A DNA stretch of 64,000 bases from Antennarius striatus. Taxonomy: Eukaryota; Chordata; Actinopteri; Lophiiformes; Antennariidae. The stretch is from NCBI RefSeq assembly GCF_040054535.1, contig NC_090781.1:4160501-4224500 (forward strand), read 5' to 3'. Below, piece by piece: positions 45,539 to 58,800 of this stretch (position 1 is its first letter; the number at the start of each line of letters is the position of its first letter). A model generated the notes under the pieces. The model made no database searches and was not told the origin of the DNA. It saw only the letters and a program-made list of their open reading frames with translations. The position numbers were made by a program, and so were the translations under genes.

Positions 45539-48500
45539 CTGGAAGGAAGAAGAAATAGCTTTCATGAAGTCATCTGCACTGCAACATGATGAATCAACAG
45601 ATATCTGTCCACACGCTCAACTTAAGGCAAATGTACGCTTTGTTGATGGAGGAAAACTTTCTATTCCGCAAGGAATTACCAGAAACGACAACAGGAGAAG
45701 AAATTTTCTGAGTTGCTTCAGAGAACTTTGAACGAGGAGGACTGAAGTGGTAAGACTAAGTGTTTGCCCCGATGGAGCAGCTGCCACGCTGTGGCGCACC
45801 AAAGGCTTTGTAATAAGAATGAAAGAACAAAATCCACAACTGCGACGCATTATTTTCTGCACCGGAAAGCGCTTGTTACTAAAACATTACCAGGCTGACT
45901 GCTGCCAAGGAGTTCCTAAGAAACAAAGCAATTTCAGGTCTTCTCCCTTTCCCCACAAAATATATATTTTTAAGCATGACTTCTGTAAAGACTAAGAACA
46001 GAGTCAGACTCAGAGCTGTTGAGGAAGATCTTCGTGTCGGTGCTTTTATTCAATTCCTGCAAGAATATCAGCTTTGTATTCAACAAAACAGGCCCAGGTT
46101 TAACACAAACTATTTAAATTAACTTGTGCTGTGCTTTAACAATGTATGAATAAACTGAAACTGATTAAATCACTCTTTGTATTGTGACATTTTATGAAAT
46201 GATTTGATTTTTTAAAACTTTTTTTTTTCACTTACATGTAGCAACAATCACTTTTTGAACAATCTGAGAAAAAAAAGCTTCTAAATTTGTCTAAAGGATT
46301 TGGGATTTATTTTTTTTGATGTTATGTTTGTTAGTTTAAACAGCTATCCTAGGAATTTTGACTCGCTAGTTTAAGGTTTTTTCTGATTTTTACAAATCTG
46401 GAGTTTAATTTATGAAAAAAAAAGCGTATTCCTTTATTCTATATTTATATATTTTTAAAATTAGGGTTGCATGTATACAGTTAGAGAAACCTGCTCAAGC
46501 TGCATGGCATAAGTGTTGTTTTTTAACAAGCCGTCTGATGCACAGTGTGGTAAATGATGGACTTCTGGATTCAAAGCATTATGGTCTATTCATGTTATAC
46601 TTTGATTCCATTTTCCGGAGAGTTAACAAACTTCAGTTTCAGTTTCCCATTACCTCAGTGGTATAAAGATGATGCCATTGATGATGTTGAGCTGCTCAAG
46701 GACACTGGCCATGCTGGGGGCAGTGAACTGGGAAATGGAGAACACACAGAATGACTGTTGGAGGTGTGACAGACGGAGAAACGGGTTGTATGTGGACTCT
46801 GAGGCGCTACCTTGAGGGGTGTGATGCTGGCATTGGATCCGTTCTTGTAGATCTCGTTCATGGTTCTCTGAAGAGCCACAGCTTGTTGAGTGAGATACTT
46901 CAGATACTCCGAGCTTTCCTTGGTTTTCTCGTGCGCTTCACCCATCTGAGAAGAGGAAAGCAAGATATTGCTCCATCGCAAATAACAATAATAATAACGT
47001 GTGGAGCCTCCTGGTTCCTCACCTGGTTCTTATAAATGGTGTAGCCCTCCTTCTCATGCTGCAGCGCTGAGCGGAACTCGGCTTTGCTCTCATAAACTCT
47101 TGCAACTACGTGATGACTAAAAACGTGACGAGGAACACATAAAACAACTCACGTCAAGTCAGAGTCATACCTACTACCTGTTTACGGGATGACAAGCGTC
47201 CCCCCTACCTGAGCGCCACCTTAAGGGACCGAGGTCCATGGTATTTTGTGTTGATGGTCAAAGCGTTCTCCAGAAATCTTAGAGCTAAATCGTACTCCAT
47301 CACTCCATGTAGCACCAGCCCAATGTTACTCTGTGGAAGAATGAGAACGCGTTCAACACCTTTATGAAGTAATCCCTCCATACTTGCGGTTAATGCGTTC
47401 CAGGAAAAAAATTCTGCAATGTAGCGCTGATTTATTTGATAATTTATGGGAATTGAAATGTTTATGAACCCTCCCCATACTGCAGTGAGGTGAGGTATTT
47501 GCCATTAAATTAGCAACCTGACATTAAAAACTGGTTAAATTCAATTCCAGTGTACCACTCAGTTTGAACAGGACGGGTTATTTCCTGATCTGAAGTTTGA
47601 AGCAGATTAATTCTTTAATTAATAAATGAGGGATTTCTGTATATAAACTGAGTTTTTAAAAAAAAAATTTTGTGTCAGTGATTAAACTACTCACGTCAAG
47701 AAGAGCCATTTCTGGGTGATCCTCCCCGGTGACCAGGAACATGAGGTAACGGGCCCGATAAAGAAGCTTCAAGGCGGTTGACAGTTGTCCATTGGCGAAG
47801 CAGTACAGAGCCAAATGCATCTGATGAGTGAAGGATACAAACGTTTACTAAAGGAGTGTCAAACGTCTCTAAGAAAGAATCCGTTTTTAACACCTGCTGT
47901 GAAAACTTACATATTCTTGAATTGTGTTGGGATGTTCGATGCCAAGAACTCTCTCACTCATCAGAACAGCCTTCTGCTGGTTGCTGAGAGCCTGCAGGTG
48001 AACACAAACATCAGTTGTAGATCACGTGTAGATGTCGCACACGATGCCTGAGGCGATGCATTTCTGCCTACTTCTGGGTGATCTCCCATGATGTAATTCA
48101 GACGCGCCAGCAGGCGTAAGCAGGCGCAGATCTCCACGTGCATGGCTCCGTACACGTTGTTGAAGAGGTTCAGCGCCTCGCTGATCAGCTCACAGCCCTC
48201 CTTCAGAAAACCTGGAAAGAAACAGGAAGCCTGAGGAGATACACTTTGAACTGGTTACCTTGTTCTTCAAAAAATAAATAAAAACCCTGCAAATTCCTTT
48301 TTCAGTCTCTTAAATAAAGCATCTTTTAACCTTGCTGCACTTTGGCTTGTCCACTCTGGAAGAAGTGGAAAGCATCGGACGCTTTTGGGTTGACGTGCTT
48401 GACGACAGGGAAGATGTTCAGAATGTCCTCCTCAGTGAAGGCGGGTTTGTGACGGCTGTCGAAGTTGTATTCCTTTATCAGGATCTGGAGCGGAGAGAAG

Positions 48501-49362
48501 AGGAAACGCCATGAAAGCAACGTTCAAAGAAGCATCTAGGGTGGTCACAAACGGGGGGGGGGGGTACCTGGATGCCGGTTTTGATTGAAATTTCTCGAAG
48601 TAGGGTGATTTTCTGGAGGTTGTAATTCTCCACCAACTGGTCCACACCATCACTGTCAAAAAATGTTTCAAGAAAAAAAAAAGTGTAAAAAAAAGAGGTA
48701 ATTATGGGTTTCCCGTGAACAGAAGAGGTCCTCACCACTTGATGGTGTAGTGATAATAACTCTGCGCTTCACAAGCGATGTTCTTCCACAACTCCTGGGG
48801 TGTCAGGTTGGTCCACGCCGTGTTGTCGCCGCCGGTGGGGACCTTGTTACGACGTTTGCGGCTTTTGCGACGTGACGCCAGCTCGTCGGGAGGAAGGTGG
48901 GCGACGGCGTCGGGGAAGGAGCTCAGGAAGCAATTGAGGAAGTGGCTCACGGCCGCAGACAGGGCCGACAGCTCCACCCCCTACATGTCAGAGAAAATCA
49001 GATGTCAATCAAAGTAGGTAACGGTTCTTCTGAAGGCGTACGTTCAGTCTTACGAACCTGCAGGTACGCTTTGAAGATGTGTTTTGCACATCTGGTGATG
49101 AGCTCGATGATTCCTATCCTCTGAAATATTTAACAAAAGGAAAATTAGTGCGACAAAACCCTAAAGCGCAAACAGGAAGTGGGAGTGTTTGGATTCAGAC
49201 TCACATAGATGTGCTCCAGCTGGGCTTTGGCAGGAGTTTTATCCATGAACTCCAGAACAGAGCCTAAATACCGAACGTTGATCCCTCTCTGGTGTAAGGC
49301 CTCGGTCAGCGTAGCTCCATCCATGGGAACAGCACTGTGATCCAAACAGTCTTTAATCTGGT

Positions 49363-49400
<38 letters not shown>

Positions 49401-52400
49401 CTCAATCATACATTTCGATCCGTTTCTGTTCCACACCCGACAGATCATCTGTGGACAGATTATCTGTGGAACTCACCAGGGACGGGATCTGACACGACAC
49501 CAGGAAGGTAGAAGAGTCTTTGAGGAGCTGCTTCTGTTTTTGGACGTCGTCTGTGCAGTCGTCTGGGAATCGTACACCTGTTTTTTCCACACAAAACACA
49601 CACACACACATAAACACACACACACACCTGAGTAATTCAAGTCAAGGCCTATACGTCAAAATTTCAGTCAAACTCAAAACTGTGCTCGACTTTAATTCTT
49701 CACATAATGAACAACAGAATCATCTGCAGAAACAGAATGAAGCTTGTGGTCCAAAATAGAGTCGTTTCTTTTAATTTCATTATTTTTTACAAATATTTTT
49801 CATCCTTAGGGAGCTTAACCCAACGTTTCTAATATGAATTTCAGTGCATTCAGTTTTCAGTCTTAACACCCTGGCAACTATTGTCAGGATTTTCTGTATG
49901 CACACATGACAAACCATCGTCGTCATGCTCACCTGGTGAAAAGATGTCCGGGTTGAAGCGAATGTCAAACGATGTGTTGCTGATGGAACCGACTGCCTTG
50001 CAGGCATTGAGGACCACTTCTCGGCTTTTGGGATCTATTTGTGATTAGATCACCAAAAAAAACACCAAAAAAAAGATGAAAAACTGTTAGAAGTCCAAAA
50101 ATAAGAAGTGATCACATCCACATCAAGTCAGAATCCACCTAAAAATGTAGTTTAAAATGGTAGTCAAGATTCGACTCATCATCACAAGTGTTTCAACAGA
50201 TTTTATAACCTTACTGTGGACTCATATTTTCTCACACACACACACACACTCAAAACTATGACTACAAACACGGCAAATTAAAAACCTGTTGGACAGGCAG
50301 ATTGTTTGATCCAGGATTGAAAAAGCATCACTCAAAATCATTGAATACTAGATTATTTCTGCATGCGGAGACGTTTTGGGATTAATGGGCAGAGCAACTG
50401 ATTTAATCAGATTTAAACGATTAGACTTGAATCCCAGAGCAAAGGCACCAAACAGACGTGTTGATTGGGTGTTAACACTCGAACACTCTTCCTCACTGCA
50501 GGCAGAGGACGGCGCAGGAACACCTGGGTCTGGTGGACGAACCACTGAAACTCAATTTATTCTCTTACAAAAACTCAATCCGTCACTAAAATCAGTCGCC
50601 AGAGACTTTTAGAATTTAAGATCATTTAACAGATCAACCTTTTTGTCACCAATGACCCACCAAGTAGTTCTTCCTGCTTCATCCTGGGATTATTTGGGGG
50701 TTTTTGGGTATTTTTTTACATACCAACACAAGATCCATCTTCACCAACTAAGGTTTCCGCGAGCTCTTTGGCCTGAGCTAATCCTGGAATACTTTCCTCA
50801 AGCTCCTTACCATCGAGCGGGTTCCTGCACTCCCCGTTCTGGACTGTTGTGAGGTCGAGAGGCCCGTTTGTGGCGGGCTTTGAGGGGGTTTCTTCCCCGT
50901 CAGTCTCTGCTTGTGTGTCCCCAGAGGTGCTGTCTGTCTGCTCCGTGGAGACCTCCGTGACACCGGGGGTCTGGATTGTGTCGGGATTGCTTTCAATGCT
51001 TTTCTCAGAGGTTTCTCTGATGGCGGGTGTGTCAGTCTTTGTGTCCTTGTTTGCCTTCTGTTGCATGAGCTGTAGCGCCGCCATCTTCATGAAGAGAAGA
51101 TATCTGTGGAACACGGCAGCAGAATAAACATTCGGACACGTATGTTACACGTGAGGATGTCCAACAGGCAGACAGACACCTACCTGTGCTCCACGAAGGC
51201 CTCGATGAGCTCTTGGCGTAGACACGCTAGGCGATGGCGGTGCTGGCGGGGGAAGCCTTGGAGCCGGGTCTCTGGAGGAAGCTCCTCTCCATCCACCGGG
51301 AGGAAGTTGAGGTCGGGGGGGAAGGTGCGAAGGAGGTCCAGAATGTAATGGCGGCCATCGTTTCCAATGATACCTTTACACTCAACGGACGAACAGAGTT
51401 CCACGCTCTCGTTTTTCTCATTCAGGACCTTGTGCTTCTGGACCTGCAGTTTGAAGTTTGAATATTCAATGATGACAAATCATTTATGCTTTATAAAACA
51501 TTTATGTCTGAATTTTGGGGGGCTTGGAACGTAATTTCTTCCAGAACCAAATCATTTCGTAAGTAGAGGTACCACTGCATTTCTAATTTTGGAGACTTTA
51601 TCTTTAGCAGGCTTTATTACGGCGTGAACCGCTCACAGGAGTTGAGACACTGACCTTCAGAGGCCTGCTGGTTTTCTCCAGCAGCTCCATGTATTTTTCG
51701 TGACAAACGACCGTCTTTCCAAAGTCGATGGATCCGTAGATGACGCTCTGCTCCTGCTCGCGCTCCAGGATACCGGGGATGATGGACTGGGCGGTGACGC
51801 GGTAGCCTCTGTAGTCCACCACCACTGTCCCCAAAGTGTACAGGCCCTCAATGTCCACTGCCCCGTAAGCCCGTACCCCATTCAAGTCATTCGTGGGGGC
51901 TGCATGGGCGGCGGCATCTCCCCCCAGCTCACGATAATGATCCCGCACGTCGAAGCCCAGGCTGAAGAAGATGTTGTTCCAGATGAACATCTGCATCCGA
52001 GTTTCCTCACCGGGATTGATGGCCATCACGTTCCCATCAATGACCGCCATGGCACCTCGAGTAGCAGCTGCTGCAAAGTCACTGTGGACCTGCATGGGGG
52101 GGGGGGGTATTATTTGGTAGAAGCGTGTTAAGTTGGATTTTGAGCTTGTCGACTGACGCAACATTACCAGAGTTAACGTATAAATCACTACAGACAGACT
52201 CGTGCAACGGGACAAAAATGAGACTCTGCAGTACCTTAAAAATGGCTCTCTCCCTTAACAGGCGTTCAGGCAGATTCTTCCTGGGGAGCTCTTTGGTGGT
52301 CTGCAGCTCCTCGTTCCAATCTCTAGTCTGAAGGCAGAGGAGCACCAGAAAAAAACTTTATACTGAGAAAAAAAACCACTGGTACATTTCTCCTCTGGAT

Positions 52401-55400
52401 GATATCCTGCTGTGTTCAGATGTGCCCACCTGTCCAGGTATGTGCTCTTCATACCCCAGACGGGAGGTGTAGGCGTCCTCAGCGCGGACACAGTCCATGG
52501 CGTGGTCTACCTGTGGAGCAGTCCAGCTGTACACCTGGAAAGGTGTGGCTATCCTCTCAAACAGGTGTCTCTGGACCCTGCAACAAAAACACAACCAGAA
52601 CATCAACTCCAAGAGCTCTTATCATTTTCCAGATGTTTGAGACAGACTGCTGCTGCGGAGAAAGAAGCGGCAAACTAAAAAGCAATGATGGTTTGTTTTT
52701 TTTAACCTTTTTTTTTGCAAGGCAGTGAAGTTCTTCTTGAAGGCAGGACTGATCTGGCTCAGCAGCTCCACCAGCGAATGGGTCAGGAAGCTGGGATTGG
52801 CCGGCTTGGGATTGAAAGTGTAGGTAGTAGATCTGGAACGCAAACATATACACAAGAAGACAGAAGAAAGTCAACGTTAATGATCCCCCTGAAAAGGAAG
52901 AAGAGGTGAAACAAGTCCTTTACTGTCATGGCTCCCAAAGTCTATAAAGTGGAGAAAATGCTGACTCGCCAACATTAATAGTATTACAAGAAACAAGGCA
53001 GTCAGAGACTGCGACATCCTGCCACACCCTGAATTCAAAATTTTACCCTGACCTATTTTCATAGGTCGGCATCCTTTTATAGAACCCATGATCCAACATG
53101 TAACTGGTGCGTTCTATTTGTCATGTAATTTCAGAGATGTGCACCTAAAAAAGGTATAAAAGTGAAAATGTGACCTTGACTTAGTTTTTGAAGGTCAAGG
53201 TTGTGATCTATTTTTCACCCCCCCTTGCCTCCCTGTATTTAACGCCTTGTGTTTCGTCTTTCCATCTTATCCGGTTCCTGAGATGCGAGCAAAAAAACCC
53301 CCAAAAAAGTACAAAAGTTGAAATTTGACCTTGACCTAGTTTTCTCAAGGTCATCATCTCATTTCCATCCCCTTTGCTGCCCGAGTAATGTGCTTTTTGC
53401 AACGGTTGTGAAGATATTTGGTGGACTAACGGACGGACAGACATAACTTCAAGTCGATCTGCAGCAACAACCACATGCTTTGTGTCCAAAGTATTTATGG
53501 AGCTGAATGAGAGTCAACGGAGGCGAGGAGGAGGCGTTCACTGACTGGTTGAGGTAGAAGCCGCGTGTAGAGGCAGTGATGCTGACATGGCGCTCCTCCA
53601 CAGTCACAATGTATAGGTACATGAGGTCACCGTGCATCTTCCTGTTTCCAGGTGGGGGGTTCCAGCCGCTCATCATCAGGACCTTCAGGCACTGCAGGGG
53701 CTTTTGGAGGCGTTACAACATTAGCTGAATGAAATGTATATGACATAGTACTTTATTGTACTATTTTTAGTAATATTCCAGAGCCTCACCTTACAGTCCT
53801 TGTTCTGTGGCTGGAGAGGAACCAGGGGGCGCTCTTTGCTGCCAGGCAGGATGTACTCTGGGGGGGTGCAGTCAATCTGCTCCAGCTCGTTGCCCTTTTT
53901 CTTTCGCTTACCGCTGTCTGCCGTCCGATTAAAAAAATAAGCAAAATGAAAGTCGGTGGTCTAAAAGATTGTAGCTATTTTCACAAGTACGGTAATCCAT
54001 CGCCAAATAAAGACCGTTCATTGTGTGCGTCATCCTTCATAAGAAACACCAGGGGGGGTTGCAAGTCTTTAAGAGTGTGGGAAAACGTAACACAGATATG
54101 AGGTGGTTTAATATCAGTATGGGGAGGGTTCATAAACGTTTAAATTACTGTAAATAATTAATATTTTGTCGCTATATTGCGGAATTTTGTTTTGGCGGGT
54201 GGTCCTGGACAAAGTGGACATTAGAGTGAACTAAAACGTGGTTCGTCTCTGCAGGACCAAGTCTGTTCCTTCAGCATAAATGTCTCAAAAAGCACCGTAC
54301 CTCCAAGGTCTCCATCGGTGAAGATACTGAGGAAGGAGAGGGAGTTGCAGTCCACACCGTTGTAGGCGTCGGAAGGGTCTAAGCTTTTCAGAAGGTCTCT
54401 GATGTGACGGACGTGGATTCGGGCCTCACGCACTGTGTAGGGCTCTGGGGAAAAGAGAAAGCCAGTAGTTTCACGGGAACAGTAAAGTATTGCCTGAAAA
54501 ATCCAAATCGATCCAAGAAGATCCCTGATGGACTTAGTGTCGGGCTGTAGGTGGAAAAGAAAACAACACCACATTCATGATGATCTCAGAAAACCTTAAT
54601 CAGGTTATGAAATGACCAGGTTAGCCAATGACATCACAGCGCCACACCAGTGACCATGTGACATAGAACGCTGGACCCTATATCGTCTTCCCTGAAGCTA
54701 AGACAGTTACAACCACCTTCTGATGTTTATTTATGAAGCTGTAACATAGTCACAGTAGTTTCCTGTTCCTCTTGGAATGACAACAACAAGTGGGAATTAA
54801 AAACGGTTCTAATCTCACCTTCCACCACTTTGAGCAGCGAGCCTTCCTGCAAGCCCTCGATGGACTTGAGTTCTGCAAAATTGTCCAGTACGTTGCCGTC
54901 CAGCTGCAGGGAGAAGCAGGTGCGGTGGCAGGTGTCCTCACGGTCCATCAGCACCTGATGGATCTCCTGCACCATTTCCTGTGGAGACACCTGACAGATG
55001 GGGACAGAGATAAGTAGAGAAATGTTTGCAATTTGAGATAAATCAACCTGTTTGGTTCTAGATAGACCAAATATGTTGCAGAAATATTCCTTGTGTTTAT
55101 GCTGCAGGGTAACCCTCGAAAGCCTGTGGTGAGACTTTGACTTTGTTTGCAATTATAAACACATCATTTCGTTCATGCAAATTTATTGTCTGTGTTTCCA
55201 CGCTTCCTCTCTGCTATTTATGAGGTGCTAATCCAAACCTGCAGGTCAAATGGCTCTGCTCCAGGTGCCTGGATCTTAAGAGTGAAGCCCGTGTCCTGGA
55301 TCACGATAACTTCCTGTTCATTAGACTCATCTCCTAGGTCGGTCTTGCTATTCCCATCCTGCTTTGATTCCGACTCCTCCGTGTGCCCATGAGCCCCGTC

Positions 55401-55766
55401 ACCATTCACCATGGCTGTTTCTGCACTGTGTCCTGCAATGGAGGAGACGTGGGTCATCAGTGAAGTTTAGACCTTCTGATTTAGAATTAGATGAGCAGTT
55501 AAGGATATTGACAACACACTAAGAGACCAGAAGATCCCACACAGCCGCCATCGAAGTAACAGTCGACGCAACAGTGTAAAGCAAGTCATCTTTGTGGCAA
55601 CACCACCACCAGTGTGATGTTGCCACACACTGAACTGCCAATCACCTCTTGAGCACTGCCAACGGTGCCCTTGAGCAAGGCACCGTACCCCGATAAGTTG
55701 CTCATAGGGGCGCATCATGGAGGAACTGCTCACCACTATACCTCACATCTGAATGCTGACAGGCTC

Positions 55767-55802
<36 letters not shown>

Positions 55803-58800
55803 TTTCCTCTACACACACGTGTACTGCACGTGTGACTAGCAAGAAAAACGAATGATTGGAGTGGACAGATAATGCCCCCTGCGGGGGATCAATACAGCAG
55901 ACTTCTTTCTTTCTATACCAGCGGGTTGATGTAAAAACATCACAGCAAGTTAAAAACAGTGCAGATGACAAAACTAACTTTTATCAATCATCAATGGAGC
56001 ATTCACAAGACATCCGTCAAAGTTTAAAGTGCAAATCACAAAGCAAGTCCATTGTTCATGTAGTCAGAAAGTATTTGCAGCAAAAACTTAAAACCAAAAA
56101 CTGTCGCAACATTGTTGCAAGATTATCTCAGCTGACGTGTTCAGATTCCAGCATTCACAAAAAAAAAAGAAAAAAAAAAGAATTCTTGGCCACTCGCATG
56201 GATTTTTGTGGCAAATAAAAACATGCAAGCTGAATATAAACCAATCAGCAAGAAGCTTTGACTCATTTAAGGACGTTCAATCTGTCGATATGACGGGTAT
56301 TCATATTTATGTAATAAACATGGTGGAAAATATGTATAAAAGAACATTAAATAAATAAAATTGACAGCCTTGAGCATAATGATTTCAAGGAGCAGGGCCG
56401 ACTATATGTGGACGTCAGACACCTGTTTTCTCCCTCGGGACACAGCAAGCCAATGTCCTCACTCATTGCCAAGGGCAAATGGCTCCAGGGTTACTGAAGA
56501 AAAGGGGCCAAAAAGAGGGGAGGGACCTCCTCACTGGATCACTGTGCAAAAACCTGAACAAAGTCAGTCCAACAAAAAAAAAGAGAGAGAGAGAGGGGTG
56601 GGGAGCATATTCTGAATAACAACAACAAGCTTCAGGGCAGTTAAAAACTTTACAGACCAGATCACGTTTTTATCCTCTGCAAAGATTTGCACCAAAAAAA
56701 AAGATGTGAAAATGAGGCATCAGTAAAGTTTTCACTTGATCCTAAATATGAAATCATTTCCCTCATCCTCACAGCAACACCTGATCCCAGAAAAACAACA
56801 TTACATACAGAGCTTTCTTGTTTTCAAAAGGACAGATTCTGAGTCGTATTTCCACCAATTGTTTCATAATTCCATGAATAAATTCTGTTCACCAAAACTG
56901 CTCCTGTCTTCATTTCTTTGCAGGCAATTCCTGTCATCAACATTATAATAAAACCCTCATCATAGAATCATTTGTGAATTTTCACTGTAAAAAAGTCCCA
57001 ACATTGGAAACTTCTAGGTGTGCACACAAAAATAACTGAATTTGACTACACGTGAAAATCAAAAATTCTTCAACCAAGACTCATAAAACACACCAACACA
57101 TACACACTGAATACACACATTTATTTACATCCTTGAGGTTCAAATTCTATATGTTCTTATAAGAGGAGGACGGAAAGAAGACCGAGCCGTCCACTACTTG
57201 TGCGCAAAATCACAGATCTGAACACTCCACAAAATCACACATTTGTGACTGCTGCTAGATGACAAGGTGAAAAGAAATCACAAACTTATAAAAGGCAACT
57301 GACCAACTAAATTGAACTCTGCCTCAAACTGCCAAGTCACTGTGAGAATTCACTTGTTCTTTTACTAGATGATGTAACACTTAGAAACAAACGTCTTTAG
57401 TAAAACAGTGAACTCAACAACAACTGGGCATCTATAAACTCTGTGTGCCTGGAGCTGCTGCCAGGGTAGCACCGGCTCTCAGACAACCAGGAAAACAACA
57501 ACACATAAGTTCTGTCCATAATCAGGTTTGTTGCACCACAGAGTAAACAGACAGACATTGGATCAGGCGTCTGGAAATGGGACTGAACCTGTTGTATTAT
57601 ACATCAGGCCTTTTTTCCTTGTGGAACACCAGAATGCCATCTAAAACCATTACGTACACAGCCCTCAGTGTCAGACGAGAAAAACAGTTGTGCATCCTGA
57701 CCTTTGCTGTGTCAGAGCAACTCATTTCCACAGCTGATCAAACAAACTTAGCAATTAAAAATTTAAACAACTTATGCAGGAGAAAGTTTTTTTGACTATA
57801 TAAAACAAAGGTAACACATTTTCTGTTTTGTTAACTTCTGCAGTTTCTTCTCCTTTAGGCCTACACATACTGTACATCCTGTTACAGCTCTGATCTTACA
57901 GCTCAGTGCAAACCTTTCCAAAGTCATATTTATAACAGTTCCTTTCCTTTCTTATAGGAGGCCACAATTAAGTTAAAGCAAACAACGATTATCAATATCA
58001 ATTCTCAGATAATCCATCATCACTTGTGCCATGAAATACCTGTCAGCAAGTGATCATAATTGGGGTGGGTAAACTTGAAAGTGTGGGACATGTTGCTTCC
58101 CTTTTAATTAATCTCCCAAATAGATGTTAATCCGTTTAATGTTGACTGACAATTTTGTATTCATGTTGACTTTAGGGAGGAATGCAAGACAAATACATCA
58201 GTAAGAACATCCAACCTGCACGTACTCATCTCAACCACACGCTTGTTTTTATACGACAGGTATGACAAGAGTCCAGGTCCCAGGTGTGTCTGCAGACAGG
58301 GACTTCTGCTGCTCTCAAAGTTGTTGCAACGCTGATAATTTAATTTGCCACCGAAAACTATCCGCTGCGAAAAGCCATCCCTTCGTCTATTTGGGCAATA
58401 TACTCACCACTTTATGTCACTTCATGTGTTATTAGCGTAACCTTCTCATTCTAGATGCACCATTATGACTTTTTGTACAACAGTCAGTTTCCGCTTCCGG
58501 GTCGAGCCGAGAACACTCGACCTTCTATTCTTTAGAGGGGGGGGGAGACAGACGCAGTTGGCTATTATGCCCTGTAATGACAGCCTTACCGCCCACCGAC
58601 GTGTCTTAATTTGCATCACAATACACTATATAATCCTGAATGGATATTAAAGACAAGTCTGACGACACTTGATGCGTGGATAAAATGACAGCTTGTCCCC
58701 GACACCCCGGTGTCCGGGTGAGCAGTGCGCCGCTCCACTGAAGGTGACCTTCAGTTCATTTCGTAGACTGTTACCGAACATGTGCGAGTTAGCTCCAGGC

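Noticed and set aside
47696..47893. 65-aa minus-strand ORF over cluh exon 22
   Set aside because: Wrong frame; the in-phase reading MHLALYCF... gives the conserved TPR.
50716..51127. Plus-strand ORF of 92 aa over cluh exon 12
   Set aside because: It is a shadow of the cluh coding exon, whose frame and splice sites fit the family.
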